This document shows, piece after piece, positions 26,147-34,847 of a DNA stretch of 43,997 bases. The stretch's first letter is position 1, and each line of letters starts with the position of its first letter. The stretch comes from an uncultured Clostridia bacterium (GTDB lineage Bacteria; Bacillota; Clostridia; Lachnospirales; CAG-274): assembly GCA_949948985.1 (NCBI GenBank), contig CATLIG010000018.1, forward strand, positions 1 to 43,997, given 5' to 3'. The notes below the pieces were generated by a model. It was not told the origin of the DNA. It searched no databases and saw only the letters and a list, made by a program, of their open reading frames with translations. The translations under genes and the position numbers were made by a program.

Positions 26147-29100
26147 TCAGCATTTTCATAAGATTTTAAATAAAAACTTCTGCATAAAGGAATCATATTT
26201 TCATCCCATAGAAAAACTTTTACCTCATAGGATTTTGGAATATCAAAACTTTTTAATTCTCCTTTTACTATAGTTTCAGTCATAACATTATCTAAAACTC
26301 CATTTTCATTAAATGAAACAATATATAACAATGCGTCTTTCTCAGAATTGTCAACAGCAATCTTTCCATCATTATTAATATATATATTTGGCTTATTATC
26401 AATATAGACATCAGCTCCAACATTATCAAGATACATCTCATATCCCCCATATCGCTGGAAATGAAGTTGCGAAACTGATATATTTGTATCAAAATCAAAC
26501 TCAATATCAAAAATTGACTCTCCTACAGTAAAGACATTATTTTTAGAATCATATTCCGTATATGGTTTAAATGAATAAGAACCTTTGCCTGTATTATAGT
26601 CAAGAATCATTTCAACATTGTACCATTTCGCAAGTTCAAACTTTTCTTCAGAATCAGGTGCTATTTCCGGTATAGGAACAGACGTTTCATCATAATCCTG
26701 AAAAAAACCTCGTGAATGCTGAGCATAAACGCTTTTTATCTTTGCGTTTTTTCCATCTTTATAAACACCATTAAGCATAAATCTTACTCCGGCCTTTTCA
26801 TTTACATTTTCTCTGTTGCTTTTTACATAAAAATCCGCACTAGAGATAAAAATACCTTTATTCTGTGGATTAAAATCTCGGTAAACCTCACCCCAAAAAA
26901 GTAAAGCATATCCGTTATTTCCGCTTAAAGGAGACAAAGAAAAATCTTTTTCTCCGTTACCGCCAACCCATTCTGAATTATTAAACCGTGTATCATAAAA
27001 TGGAACAGAACCATCATTAACTTGAACATCGCTTTCACCATTTAAGGAAAGGCGGCTAAATTTAGCGGAAGCAAAGTATTCTTTTGAAGATACGCCAAAA
27101 GCCGAGTCTATAGCTAGCCCAACATACATTGTATCAGGAAGATTTTCATAATTAATTATAACAGGCTGCCTTTCATTATCGTCCCATACCTTGCCGCCAT
27201 TTGAAACACTCAAAGTTATACTGTTTCCATTTCTTTGTATTCTCATATATCTTGGTACTATGTATGAAACATTATTATTGTCACAATCTTTTCCGGATAT
27301 ATCCTTAAAATAACTTTCCTTTAAAACCGCTCCATTTGCTGTACGGCTGAATATATGTACATTTTCGCCATTTTTCCACCAGCCATCTCCTATCATTGCC
27401 ATACAGGCTTTGCTGTCTAATCCTGTACGAACCATTAATCCACTTACCTGCTGATTTTCAAATTTTGGAATTTCCTCGGTTCTTACAATTAAGTCAAAAT
27501 CGCCAGAAACAGGTTTATACATAAATCCGCAGTTATCATTTTCTTTCTTTGTTATTCTTCCAGAACCACAAATTGTATATACTCCCGTTTTCTCATCTAT
27601 TGACGCTCCGCCTTTTCCTGTATATCCTCCCTTGTAGTTGTTTTCTCTTATTTCAGTAAACAAATAGCTTCCTGGAGAAGCTACAGATTTTACATAAACC
27701 AATGAAGAAGTACTTTGTGTCTGTTCTCCTTTTGTATTGTATGCCCGACAAGTCAAAAAATGATTTCCTGGTTCAAGCAAAATATCTTTATCAATTATAT
27801 TGCCATTAAATGAATCAAGAAGTTTATTTTTATCGTATAACTCCATTTTAATGACTTCACTTTCTCCTACAGCAAATGCCGTAGCTTGATATTTCAAATA
27901 TTCGTTTTCGTTTACTACAGTCCACTCGCCATTATTAACATCTAAACCTTCAATAGAATTATTTAAAGATGATATTGCCGGACTCTGTACTATAATATTA
28001 GGATTAGTAGGTATAATTTTTGACTGTTCTTCTGTCCAGTCATTTATATAAGCCTCAATTACAGTATATCCATCAAATTTTCCTCCGTTAATTACAGAAG
28101 TTTCATTCATAGAGCCAAAACCATTTTCATTAAGCCACTCTTCAGAAATTTCAAAAGTACGATGTTCTTCACTTATTGGAATAAATCCTCCAACCTCATC
28201 AGCATTATTTATAATACGACCCGAACCGTTTTTAACATCATTAATAATTCTTGCGTCAATAGCGTCACGTTTTGGAAGTGTCGCGCCAACATTATCAAGC
28301 ACATAATTATATGCTTCTTCTGCGGACATAGCATTAAAAGAACAATCGCCCATATCCAACTTTTCTGTAAGTAATTCAGCTTTTGAATAATTATTAATAT
28401 ATGTATTATTTTTATAATCATTTATTATACCAACACCATTCACATAGTTATCATGGAAATAAAATTTAGACATTTCATCTCCGACATTTTTAGGTGCTGA
28501 TATATCAAACACACGATAACGTAAATTCTCACGAGTAGAGGGACCATATTTATAATAATTGCCAATCCAGTTTAAATATGATGGATTATATGTTTTAGCA
28601 TTGTATGAATAAGGCTCCGCACCATAAGCCGAATTAGTTTGTCCCCAGTTATAAATAACATTATTGCTGAATTCTGTTTTTTGAAGTTCTCTATCCATTC
28701 GAGGGCTTCTGCTGTCGTGATGAGCCAAAAGATTGTATAAATAACTGGCATTGGTACCGCCTAAAATAGCTCCATAACCATGAGCTCCTTTTATATGATT
28801 ACTCATTTTCAGGCTTTCAGAACCTATAGTATTCTGAATTGTCAGACTGCTTCCCTGAACACCCTCTTCACTTGAACCTGCGTATAATGTAAGAAGTTCA
28901 TCAACGCACCATGACACACTACAATGGTCAAATATAATATTCGAATTAAAACGCCCCCCCATTCCATCTGGCTCACCACTCTTTTTATCAGTAGGGCGAA
29001 CTCGGATATATCTTATAATCACATTCTTTACATTATCATCCAAAACAATATCTCCACCGCTTATAGTAATACCATCTCCCGGGGCTGTTTGACCAAGTAT

Positions 29101-29406
29101 TGTAAGATTATTTTTAGTTATCTTTAAAGTTCCCTCAAGCTCAATAATACCGCTTACGTCAAATACAATAATCCTGCCTTCTTTTGATATAGCGTCCGGA
29201 AAAGAATTTTTTCCGGAATTATTCAAATTGGTTACATGATATACCTCAATAGCCTTATCATTTTCTAAAACTCCTCTTGCACCCGGAGAAAACTTTCCTC
29301 CGCCCTCAGCGCCAGGGAAAGCCAACTGTTTTTCAGCCGCATAAACTGATATTGCAGTAAAAATCATTAAAAACACTATAGACATAAATGACAAAATTTT
29401 TTTCAT
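26128..29406 (-). CDS. Secreted pectate lyase-like protein, multidomain
   Basis: A 1092-aa exported protein. Signal peptide at 1-23 (KK, hydrophobic core, then VYA|AEK). Residues about 27-400 form a parallel beta-helix lyase of the PL1 kind: LAFPGAEGGG, VYHVTNL, IIRYIRVRP and DHCSVSWCVDE (160-170). Then a linker and Ig-like segment (about 480-580), a concanavalin/DUF1349-like domain (about 590-790, GDFDLIVRTEEIP ... VSGLMVRTG) and a C-terminal sandwich (about 800-1050). No sortase motif or transmembrane anchor is seen. GGAGG lies 8 nt before ATG 29406. The last codons (YSQST) and the TGA come from the terminal repeat of MITE-C. Likely role: depolymerising plant or host acidic polysaccharide outside the cell; the substrate is inferred. 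Confidence 0.82.
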   Translation of the reverse strand: MKKILSFMSIVFLMIFTAISVYAAEKQLAFPGAEGGGKFSPGARGVLENDKAIEVYHVTNLNNSGKNSFPDAISKEGRIIVFDVSGIIELEGTLKITKNNLTILGQTAPGDGITISGGDIVLDDNVKNVIIRYIRVRPTDKKSGEPDGMGGRFNSNIIFDHCSVSWCVDELLTLYAGSSEEGVQGSSLTIQNTIGSESLKMSNHIKGAHGYGAILGGTNASYLYNLLAHHDSRSPRMDRELQKTEFSNNVIYNWGQTNSAYGAEPYSYNAKTYNPSYLNWIGNYYKYGPSTRENLRYRVFDISAPKNVGDEMSKFYFHDNYVNGVGIINDYKNNTYINNYSKAELLTEKLDMGDCSFNAMSAEEAYNYVLDNVGATLPKRDAIDARIINDVKNGSGRIINNADEVGGFIPISEEHRTFEISEEWLNENGFGSMNETSVINGGKFDGYTVIEAYINDWTEEQSKIIPTNPNIIVQSPAISSLNNSIEGLDVNNGEWTVVNENEYLKYQATAFAVGESEVIKMELYDKNKLLDSFNGNIIDKDILLEPGNHFLTCRAYNTKGEQTQSTSSLVYVKSVASPGSYLFTEIRENNYKGGYTGKGGASIDEKTGVYTICGSGRITKKENDNCGFMYKPVSGDFDLIVRTEEIPKFENQQVSGLMVRTGLDSKACMAMIGDGWWKNGENVHIFSRTANGAVLKESYFKDISGKDCDNNNVSYIVPRYMRIQRNGNSITLSVSNGGKVWDDNERQPVIINYENLPDTMYVGLAIDSAFGVSSKEYFASAKFSRLSLNGESDVQVNDGSVPFYDTRFNNSEWVGGNGEKDFSLSPLSGNNGYALLFWGEVYRDFNPQNKGIFISSADFYVKSNRENVNEKAGVRFMLNGVYKDGKNAKIKSVYAQHSRGFFQDYDETSVPIPEIAPDSEEKFELAKWYNVEMILDYNTGKGSYSFKPYTEYDSKNNVFTVGESIFDIEFDFDTNISVSQLHFQRYGGYEMYLDNVGADVYIDNKPNIYINNDGKIAVDNSEKDALLYIVSFNENGVLDNVMTETIVKGELKSFDIPKSYEVKVFLWDENMIPLCRSFYLKSYENADYSQST

Positions 29407-29487
29407 TAAATCAACCTCCAATAATGCTGAACCTTTTATCTAAAAAATATATCGTAAAAAAAATAATCTGTATTTCCAATATATCAA

Positions 29488-29562
29488 GCAAAACAATAAA
29501 AAAAATAAACAGATAATATTTAATAAAATCTGATATATCAGAAAATTATTTTATTGTTTTGC
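29488..29562. mobile_element. MITE-B copy 1 (75 bp)
   Basis: Bounded by GCAAAACAATAAA and TTTATTGTTTTGC, with TCTGATATATCAGA in the middle. No ORF. Followed by GCGCTAAAAATCTTACTAAT, also found after copy 2. Confidence 0.75.
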
Positions 29563-29620
29563 GCTAAAAATCTTACTAATTACTATAAATCTCTTTTTTT
29601 AATTTTGAAACCCTTACATA

Positions 29621-29840
29621 GCAAAACAATAAAATAATGAACAGAACATTTTTAATAAAATTTAATATATCAAAAAATTATTTTATTAGAACTGTTTAAA
29701 ATCACCGTAATAATAATTGACAAAAGATTTTTTCATCAATAGAAGTTTTAAGTATTTCAAAAAAAATCAGACAAATATAGGCGGAAAAATATTTGTCAAA
29801 CAGTATTGCGGTGGTTATTAAATGGGTTCATTATATTGCA
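29621..29840. mobile_element. MITE-B copy 2, interrupted by MITE-A copy 3
   Basis: The left part (29621-29688, GCAAAACAATAAAATAATG...ATTTTATTA) stops inside the right arm of the inverted repeat. It resumes after the inserted element as TATTGCACTAAAAATTTT (29833 onward), matching the end of copy 1. Removing 29689-29833 restores a normal copy. Confidence 0.72.
29689..29829. mobile_element. MITE-A copy 3 (141 bp), inserted in MITE-B
   Basis: Ends are degenerate (GAACTGTTT and GGGTTC). The interior shares TTGACAAAAGATTTTTTCATC and the CAGTATTG segment with copy 2. It is flanked on both sides by ATTA (29685-29688 and 29830-29833), a likely target duplication. Confidence 0.7.
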
Positions 29841-29907
29841 CTAAAAATTTTGCCAATTACTATAAATGCGAAATAAAAAATTTTTATACAAACACCTTTT
29901 TGTATTA

Positions 29908-30063
29908 GACCTGTTCAGAAACCTAAGTAATGGCAGCTGACAAAAAATTTTTCATCAGACAAAGCTTAATTTTTGTAATAACTTTCAGTATTTTAATAAA
30001 ATTAAACAAAGTACGGCGAAAGAATAACTACCAGACAGTATTGTTGAGAATTTCGAACAGGTC
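29908..30063. mobile_element. MITE-A copy 2 (156 bp)
   Basis: Starts GACCTGTTCAGAAACCTAAG and ends CGAACAGGTC, flanked on both sides by TATTA. No coding capacity. The plus strand of this copy aligns with the minus strand of copy 1. Confidence 0.78.
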
Positions 30064-30208
30064 TATTACAAATAAAACTTTATCAATTTATTCGCATAAA
30101 TTTATACATTAAAAATAAAAAAAAATATAAAAAATAATACCTATCTGCTCTTTGGATTGTTAAAAAAAATTAAAATATAAATTTATAGTAACTTATAAAA
30201 TTATTAGT

Positions 30209-30282
30209 GCAAAACAATAAAATAATTTTTTGATATATCAGGCTTTATTAAAATCTGCCTGTCCATTCTTTTATCGTTTTGC
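30209..30282. mobile_element. MITE-B copy 3 (74 bp, inverted)
   Basis: Its reverse complement reads GCAAAACGATAAAAGAATGG ... CTGATATATCAAAAAATTAT ... TTGTTTTGC, matching copies 1 and 2. Confidence 0.72.
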
Positions 30283-30329
30283 TATAATAACTTTCTATTT
30301 ATTTCAATTAAAATAATCAAAAAGATTAA

Positions 30330-30635
30330 TTATTTTGTCCGATTTTTGCTTTTTAACATTTTTAATCTTTCTTTAATTGGGTCTTGCATACTAATAGGAG
30401 AGAATCCATTTTCATCTAACCATTCTTTTGATACATTAATTTCTTCTTCTGATAATTTTGTAATATTTAATCTAAGTTTATGAATACCTGCCCAAAAAAC
30501 TTTTTTATTTTCAGGAATTTTAACTCCATATTTTAAGCAATACTTGTATATTTTTGACTCATCAAGTGAAATAATCGCTTCATCACGCTCTTTAATAAAA
30601 TTTTCTAAAAAAATAATTTCTTCTTTTCTATTCAT
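30330..30635 (-). CDS. Uncharacterised small protein downstream of the NSS transporter
   Basis: A 101-aa charged, soluble-looking protein: an N-terminal helix NRKEEIIFLENFIKERDEAI, then YKYCLKYGVKIPENKKVFWA and a helical C-terminus with SKEWLDENGF and a Lys/Arg-rich end. I do not recognise a named family, though similar short proteins occur in gut Clostridia. The start ATG at 30635 has AAGGAG 10 nt upstream; the open frame to 30731 overlaps the transporter and lacks a start signal. It lies 37 nt after the transporter gene, so the two are probably co-transcribed. A weak hairpin (30305-30327) follows. Confidence 0.7.
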   Translation of the reverse strand: MNRKEEIIFLENFIKERDEAIISLDESKIYKYCLKYGVKIPENKKVFWAGIHKLRLNITKLSEEEINVSKEWLDENGFSPISMQDPIKERLKMLKSKNRTK

Positions 30636-30672
30636 AATACATGTTCTCCTTTTCAAAAAAATAAAAAGTACA

Positions 30673-32073
30673 TCATAAATTAAATAAACCCGTTGATTGT
30701 AAAAGAAGGAACAACAGCATAATCGGAGCAATAAATTTAATCATAACAACATAAAGCCATTTTCTTTTAAACTTATATTTACCTTGAGTAACTTCTTCAA
30801 TAATTACATCTGGTTTTACCACCCAACCAACAAGAATACAAGTCAAAAATGCCACTAATGGCATAAAACAATTATTGCTTAGGTAATCCAAAATATCTAA
30901 AATCTGACCAACAACTCCATTTGGAAGTGTTATTTCAAAGAAAAGGGAACTATATCCAAGGCATACAATACCCCCTACAATTAAAGTATAAATTGATACA
31001 ATAACAGAACTTTTCTTTCTCGTAAAACCAAAATAATCCATAAAACTTGATACAATCGCTTCCATCACTGAAACAGAAGAAGTTACTGCCGCAAAAGCTA
31101 CAATTAAGAAAAATATAAACCCAATAATATTACCTATTTCTCCCATAGCCATAAATATCTTAGGCAGTGAAACAAATATAAGTCCTGGACCGGCAGACAT
31201 ACCATCCTCGCCCATAAAGGCAAATACCGCTGGAACAATCATAAGTCCCGCAAGTAGTGCAACTAATGTATCAAAAAATTCAATTTGATTAATTGAACGC
31301 ATCAAATTTGTATCTTTACGCACATAAGAGCCATACGCCACCATAATTCCCATTGCCACACTTATAGAAAAAAACAGTTGTCCCATTGCGTCCATTAATA
31401 TTACAAAAAACTCTTTTACAGACATTCCTGAAAAATCCGGTATTAAATAAACCTTTAAACCATCCAATCCTGTCCTGACTACACCGTCTGTACCAGTATT
31501 CTCTAAAGTTAAAGCAAAAATAGAAATACCTACTACCATTACAAGTAATATAGGCATTAACACTTTGCTGTATCTCTCAATTCCTTTTTCTACTCCACAA
31601 TATACTATAAACGCTGTAATTGCGAAAAATATAAACATATATATTAACGGCTGAAAAGAAGATGAAATATATCCCGAGAAATATTCACTGCTTGCCGCGG
31701 CATTTCCCTGACCTGTCAAATATATAGATAAATACTTAAATATCCATCCTCCTATAGAACAATAGTAAGGTAAAATCAATATCGGAACTAAACAGGCAAG
31801 AATACCGATACCACCCCAATGACGATTTATTTTTTTATATGCTGTAAGAGGACTTTGAGCTGTTTTTCTTCCAATTGCAACTTCTGTTGTAAGCAATGAA
31901 AAACCAAAAGTTAATGCCAGTATAATATAACATACTATAAATACACCTCCGCCATCCTTTGCCGCTAAATATGGAAATCGCCATATATTTCCTAAGCCAA
32001 CAGCACTGCCTGCTGCCGCCATAATAAATCCCAGTTGTCCCGAAAAATTGCTTCTGCTCGTTTGTTTTTGCAT
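30673..32073 (-). CDS. Neurotransmitter:sodium symporter family transporter
   Basis: A 466-aa LeuT-fold Na+-coupled amino acid (or related solute) transporter with about 12 membrane segments. The TM1 signature GSAVGLGNIWRFPYLAAKDG carries the unwound Na+/substrate site, followed by LLTTEVAIGRK (TM2) and VTSSVSVMEAIVSSF around TM8, which includes Na+-binding Ser/Thr positions. ATG at 32073 has AGGTG 6 nt upstream. Family members move tryptophan, alanine, tyrosine and similar substrates; the sequence alone does not settle which. It is first of a two-gene unit. Confidence 0.92.
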   Translation of the reverse strand: MQKQTSRSNFSGQLGFIMAAAGSAVGLGNIWRFPYLAAKDGGGVFIVCYIILALTFGFSLLTTEVAIGRKTAQSPLTAYKKINRHWGGIGILACLVPILILPYYCSIGGWIFKYLSIYLTGQGNAAASSEYFSGYISSSFQPLIYMFIFFAITAFIVYCGVEKGIERYSKVLMPILLVMVVGISIFALTLENTGTDGVVRTGLDGLKVYLIPDFSGMSVKEFFVILMDAMGQLFFSISVAMGIMVAYGSYVRKDTNLMRSINQIEFFDTLVALLAGLMIVPAVFAFMGEDGMSAGPGLIFVSLPKIFMAMGEIGNIIGFIFFLIVAFAAVTSSVSVMEAIVSSFMDYFGFTRKKSSVIVSIYTLIVGGIVCLGYSSLFFEITLPNGVVGQILDILDYLSNNCFMPLVAFLTCILVGWVVKPDVIIEEVTQGKYKFKRKWLYVVMIKFIAPIMLLFLLLQSTGLFNL

Positions 32074-32082
32074 TTTTTTCAC

Positions 32083-32523
32083 CTACAATAAAATTTTTAA
32101 TATAGATTGATATAATGAATAATAATATATTAAAACAATAAAATAAAAAATATTATATCAAAATTATTTTGAATTAATATAAAAGATATGTAGTAAAATT
32201 TTAATAAAACTCTGATTAATTTGTTATAAAACCTATATAAAAATAATATCAGTGTTTTTTGATTATAAATAAAAAATAAAATAATCTCAATAAAACAGAA
32301 CAAAATTATAAAAAATATTTTAAAATTCTTATTGAGTAATTGCTATATCTTCTGTTAAACACTAATATCATTTTAGTATTAATAAAAATTTATAATCTCT
32401 TATTCGCAAAAATTTTAAAATCAAGTAACAAAAAAACTTAAAAAATTTCAGTAATTATTAAGCAAGCCTATTTTAATCAATGGTAAGATAGTCATTCTAT
32501 GAATCAATTTTATATTTATAAAT
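32083..32523. other. AT-rich intergenic region
   Basis: No gene. It contains a segment at about 32132-32174 (AAAACAATAAAATAAA ... ATATCAAAATTATTTT) that looks like a decayed half of MITE-B, and an inverted pair AATATCAGTGTTT (about 32246) / AAACACTAATATC (about 32358). The transporter promoter is probably here but is not clear. Confidence 0.4.
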
Positions 32524-32730
32524 TTAATATATATTTCTATAAGTTTGATAACAATTATTTCCGCAATATGGCGTATGATTTGAATGGTTATAGTATGAAT
32601 GATATCCATAATTACAATTATTATAATTATGATGCCATCCGCCATGACCATGAGCAAAGACAGAAACCGAAACAGCCATAATTGAAATTAAAGCAATTAT
32701 TACAGCAGTAATCTTTTTTAAACTTTTCAT
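32524..32730 (-). CDS. Small secreted His/Tyr/Asn-rich peptide
   Basis: A 68-aa precursor. A classical signal peptide (KSLKKITAVIIALISIMAVS then VSVFA) is followed by a mature part of about 42 residues beginning HGHGGWHHNYNNCNYGYH, with eight His, three Cys and many Tyr/Asn. The composition suggests metal binding (Cu, Zn or Ni) or a surface or spore-associated peptide, but no family is recognised. ATG at 32730 gives the clean signal peptide; AAAGGA is 12 nt upstream, slightly far. Two other in-frame ATGs (32742, 32751) are possible. It stands alone. Confidence 0.7.
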   Translation of the reverse strand: MKSLKKITAVIIALISIMAVSVSVFAHGHGGWHHNYNNCNYGYHSYYNHSNHTPYCGNNCYQTYRNIY

Positions 32731-33527
32731 ATTTATAATCATTCCTTTCATAATATTTGCTCAAAATACAAAACATTATGAAATCATAGTTTATTTGAGC
32801 TTATTTTTTTACTTATAACACTTTTTATAAAAAAATTATTACTATAATTATATATCATATCAGCCTATCTTACCATATTTTTCACTGATATACTTAAGCT
32901 TGTTTGTTAGTCATCTAATTTAATTTTCGTACAAGTCGTAATTATAATTTTCAATTTTAATACTTTGAATAAAATTATAATACTAAACAGGATTTAATTT
33001 TTTATTAAATATTTAAATAGAATTAGCATTACAATACTCAAAACACAAAATTTTAAGCATATACACAAGATATAGCAAAAATATATTATATATAAATAAT
33101 ATTTATATATAAATAATATAACATACATAATATTATTAAGTCAATATATATAAAAAACAATTTTATAATTATTATTTTATAGTAATTCACAAAATTTTAG
33201 GAATTGTTATAATTCTTGAACATATCAAATTTTATAAAAATTGGTATAACTTTATTTTATTATTTTGTTATAATTGTCTGTTTTTATATATAATCAAATT
33301 CAATTCAGCAAAACTTTTCTGTCACATAACAAAAAGGCCATTAATATCACAATTTAACAGCCTTTTCGATAAAATTATTTGTATATTATAAAATATTGTA
33401 ATAAAATTCTTTAATTTTTAATTGTCTTCACCATATAACAATATAAACTAATTATATATAGCTAAATTATTTTATTAAAGTAATTTTGTGTATATAAATA
33501 ATAATTTTTCAAAATCTCTTTTTAAAA
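32731..33527. other. Very AT-rich intergenic region
   Basis: I see no gene in these 797 bp. There is an imperfect tandem TATATAAATAATAT unit (about 33089-33120) and a weak AAAAGGC/GCCTTTT inverted pair (33340-33374). The promoter for the peptide gene is presumably at the left end. Confidence 0.5.
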
Positions 33528-34565
33528 TTAACTATAAACCTCACATATTTTATCTGCCACTTGAATAAAAGCGTTAACAATAAGCGGGTCAAATTCTTTT
33601 CCTGCACTGTCATTTATAAGTTTAATAGCTTTTGCCATTGGATATGCCTCTCTGTAAGGCCTTCCCGTAACAAGAGCGTCAAAAACATCTGTTATCGCCA
33701 CAATTCTTGCGGAAATAGGAATTTCATTACCTGAAATACATTTTGGATAACCTGTTCCATTCCAATTTTCATGATGATAAAGACAAACCTCTTCACAACA
33801 TTTTATATATTTTTCAGAAGCGACAATAAGGCACTTTTTAATAACATTGGCCCCATTAATAGTATGTTTTTTAACAATTTCAAACTCATCATCAGTAAGT
33901 TGACCCTTTTTAAACAAGATATGTTCTGGAACAAAAATTTTACCAATATCACAAACAGGAGCCGCCGTCAAAATATTATTAATACCAATAGAATTAATTT
34001 CATTAGTATACATATCCATTTGTAAAAGCTTGTCAATTAATATCCTTGTAATTTTTTTAATTTTGTCATAATTTTTAAAATTGTCAAAACTTCTGAATTC
34101 AATAATATTAGCAAGCATTTCAATTGTAGCTTCCCAAATATTTTCACTTCTATCCATATTAAAAGAAACAAGCTCTTCAAGCATATCTCTAGCGTTTTTC
34201 AATTTCATATGATTTTTAACGCGAGTTTTAACAACATTTGGGTCAAAAGGCTTTGTTATAAAATCAACCGCTCCGAGATTAAGTCCATATTCCTCTTCTG
34301 TATCCGCCGCAGTAATGAGAATAATAGGTATCAAAGATGAAATACCTGTATCATTAAGAATCCTCAAAACCTCAAGTCCTGTCATTTCAGGCATAAGTAT
34401 ATCAAGTAACACCAAAGATATCGTAGAAGGATTTTTATTTATTATGTCTAAAGCCTCAAGTCCGTTTGAAGCCTCAATAGTATCATATTCGTCTTCTAAA
34501 ACTCCAACTAAAATTTTTCTGTTAAATTCACTGTCATCAACAACAAGTATTCTTTGTCTGTCCAT
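33528..34565 (-). CDS. Response regulator with a degenerate HD-GYP domain
   Basis: A 345-aa two-domain protein. The receiver domain (1-122) is complete: Asp10/Asp11, phospho-acceptor Asp55 in LLDILMPE, Thr in ITAAD and Lys105 in TKPF. The HD-GYP domain (about 145-345) keeps KKHTINGANVI, YHHENWNGTGYP (His264, His265, GYP 272-274) and ITDVFDALVTGRPYREA. However, the HD pair itself reads Cys205-Asp206 (VCDIGKI), and the usual His of the ETGxH segment is missing (NFKNYDKIKK). Two metal ligands are thus lost, so c-di-GMP hydrolysis may be weak or absent. AGGAAGGGG lies 7 nt before ATG 34565. No partner histidine kinase nearby. Confidence 0.9.
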   Translation of the reverse strand: MDRQRILVVDDSEFNRKILVGVLEDEYDTIEASNGLEALDIINKNPSTISLVLLDILMPEMTGLEVLRILNDTGISSLIPIILITAADTEEEYGLNLGAVDFITKPFDPNVVKTRVKNHMKLKNARDMLEELVSFNMDRSENIWEATIEMLANIIEFRSFDNFKNYDKIKKITRILIDKLLQMDMYTNEINSIGINNILTAAPVCDIGKIFVPEHILFKKGQLTDDEFEIVKKHTINGANVIKKCLIVASEKYIKCCEEVCLYHHENWNGTGYPKCISGNEIPISARIVAITDVFDALVTGRPYREAYPMAKAIKLINDSAGKEFDPLIVNAFIQVADKICEVYS

Positions 34566-34847
34566 AAAAACGCCCCTTCCTAATTCATGCATTAGAAATA
34601 TATTATATTTTAAAATACTTTTAAAAAATTTTATTTATAAAAGTAAATTCTATCATTTATAATTATATCATAAATTTCATAAAAATAAAGAGTAAATTTC
34701 ATATAATAAAAATATTTTTATAAAATGTAAAAAATTAATTTAAATTACAGCAAGACTGCTAAGTAATAATAACATATTTTATAAATAATTATTACTTTCA
34801 ATCAACCACAATATAATAATTTTAATAATTATTAAAACCTAATTTCA

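Larger units (their letters stand above)
29407..30329. other. Non-coding repeat-rich region between lyase and transporter genes
   Basis: No gene found in these 923 bp. It is built from three MITE-B copies and two MITE-A copies, described separately, joined by AT-rich DNA. The TACTATAAAT segments after MITE-B copies 1 and 2 also match, so the duplicated unit is somewhat longer than the inverted repeat. Confidence 0.75.

Noticed and set aside
29407-30329. CRISPR array
   Set aside because: The repeats are inverted, of different families and unevenly spaced; there are no regular spacers or cas genes.
27990-30480. Shared EWLxENGF motif in the lyase and the small ORF at 30330-30635
   Set aside because: Eight residues in otherwise unrelated contexts; most likely chance in helical, acidic sequence.
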